Part shown: positions 5,012-5,669 of the stretch, piece after piece | Numbering within the stretch: the first letter of the stretch is position 1 | How the letters are laid out: every line of letters starts with the position of its first letter | Assembly (NCBI GenBank): GCA_903891375.1 | Contig: CAITEL010000197.1 | Span: forward strand, 1 to 5,669 | Source: an uncultured Neisseriaceae bacterium | Lineage (GTDB): Bacteria > Pseudomonadota > Gammaproteobacteria > Burkholderiales > UBA11063 | DNA length: 5,669 nucleotides | Direction of reading: 5' to 3' | Made by a program: the position numbers and the translations under genes | Notes under the pieces: generated by a model | Told to the model about the DNA's origin: nothing | The model's input: the letters and a program-made list of their open reading frames with translations, nothing else | Databases searched by the model: none

Positions 5012-5569
5012 TTAACCTTTTCGTGCAGAAGTTGCCGCTTTAACAGTGTTAGCTGTTGCAGTAGTTGCTGCTTTAACATTGTTTTTAGCAAACTCAGTGA
5101 CTTGAGAAGACATTTTAGTTAATGTATTAATAGCTTGATTGGTGCCATTGATCCAACTTTTTAAAGAATCTGAAGCAAAATTACCTTTTGATGTTGGGTT
5201 GAATTGAGAAAAATTTTCTACAACACTAGACATATTTTGTTGTGCATTCTGAAAATAAGTTTCAAACATTTTACTTATTTGAGATTGTGCATTACTTAGC
5301 ACATCGTATGCATCACGGCAGTTACAAATGTTGTGTTCAACAGTTGTAGTTGCTAATTGATTAACTTTATCAAATAAATCTTTAGAATTACTAACACCAG
5401 CCATGTCTTTAATTGACTGGGAGGTTTCGTCTAAAATTTTTCTAGATGATTCTAGTTGAATTTTAGTTAATTTTTCAATACTTTCGAGAGAAGTTTGAAG
5501 AAAATTATAAGCTGTATCAACTGTATTATTGGTTGCCTCAGTGAATCTTTCATTAGTTTTATTAGTCAT
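5012..5569 (-). CDS. Phasin family protein, 185 aa
   Basis: This resembles the Phasin_2-type granule-associated proteins that coat polyhydroxyalkanoate (PHA) granules and control their size. It has no signal peptide or membrane segment and is almost wholly helical, with amphipathic stretches at about residues 10-55 (AYNFLQTSLESIEKLTKIQL), 62-120 and 132-165. The C-terminal tail (about 161-185) is rich in Ala, Lys and Thr with a repeated VKAAT unit, as in several phasins. C82 and C84 (ICNC) are unusual for the family. The ATG at 5569 has AGGAG at 5576-5580 with a 6-base spacer. Length is typical (about 110-190 aa). No PHA synthase or other PHA gene lies in the window, so the granule role rests on family resemblance; such proteins also occur in bacteria without an evident PHA pathway. 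Confidence 0.82.
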   Translation of the reverse strand: MTNKTNERFTEATNNTVDTAYNFLQTSLESIEKLTKIQLESSRKILDETSQSIKDMAGVSNSKDLFDKVNQLATTTVEHNICNCRDAYDVLSNAQSQISKMFETYFQNAQQNMSSVVENFSQFNPTSKGNFASDSLKSWINGTNQAINTLTKMSSQVTEFAKNNVKAATTATANTVKAATSARKG

Positions 5570-5594
5570 TGCGTACTCCTGTTTTAAATTAATT

Positions 5595-5624
5595 TATTAA
5601 CGCCGTAACAAAAAAATGTGTTAA
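5595..5624 (-). promoter_or_regulatory. Candidate promoter of the phasin gene
   Basis: On the minus strand TTAACA (5619-5624) lies 18 bp before TTAATA (5595-5600). This would start transcription about 18 bases before the ATG and leave the AGGAG site in the leader. The -35 box is good and the -10 box moderate. Confidence 0.3.
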
Positions 5625-5669
5625 AATTATTATGTTATGGAAGATTAGTAATTTATTTGAGCAATAAAA

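Overview
This is a 5.7-kb, strongly AT-rich bacterial segment. The gene content (lipoprotein oligopeptide-binding protein, phasin, multicopper-oxidase remnant, IS3-family element) suggests a low-GC proteobacterium, possibly a gammaproteobacterium. That placement is an inference; no rRNA or other marker gene is present. Repeats, an insertion sequence and a decayed gene in such a short stretch indicate a genome region under active rearrangement.

Layout: (1) Positions 1-1083 hold one minus-strand gene for a secreted protein of unknown function (335-931). It sits between two identical 127-bp direct repeats (1-127 and 957-1083), each carrying a perfect 16-bp palindrome. (2) Positions 1085-2707 are bounded by inverted repeats and hold an IS3-family element with minus-strand orfA (HTH) and orfB (DDE integrase). 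An A9 run lies at the frame change between them. About 360 bp without a gene, including a very long hairpin, lies between the orfB stop and the left inverted repeat. (3) Positions 2708-4427 hold a plus-strand oppA-type peptide-binding lipoprotein gene with its own promoter candidate; no oppBCDF genes follow. (4) Positions 4431-4927 are the 3' remnant of a multicopper oxidase gene. Its N-terminal domains are missing and a 14-bp tandem duplication shifts its frame. (5) A bidirectional terminator hairpin near 4980 separates it from a convergent minus-strand phasin gene (5012-5569).

The genes do not form one pathway. OppA would capture peptides for import, the phasin would coat polyhydroxyalkanoate granules or have a related role, and the MCO remnant is almost certainly non-functional. 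I see no complete new system. The most notable observations are the repeat-flanked orphan secreted-protein gene, the readable frameshift history of the MCO remnant, and the unusual structured flank inside the IS.
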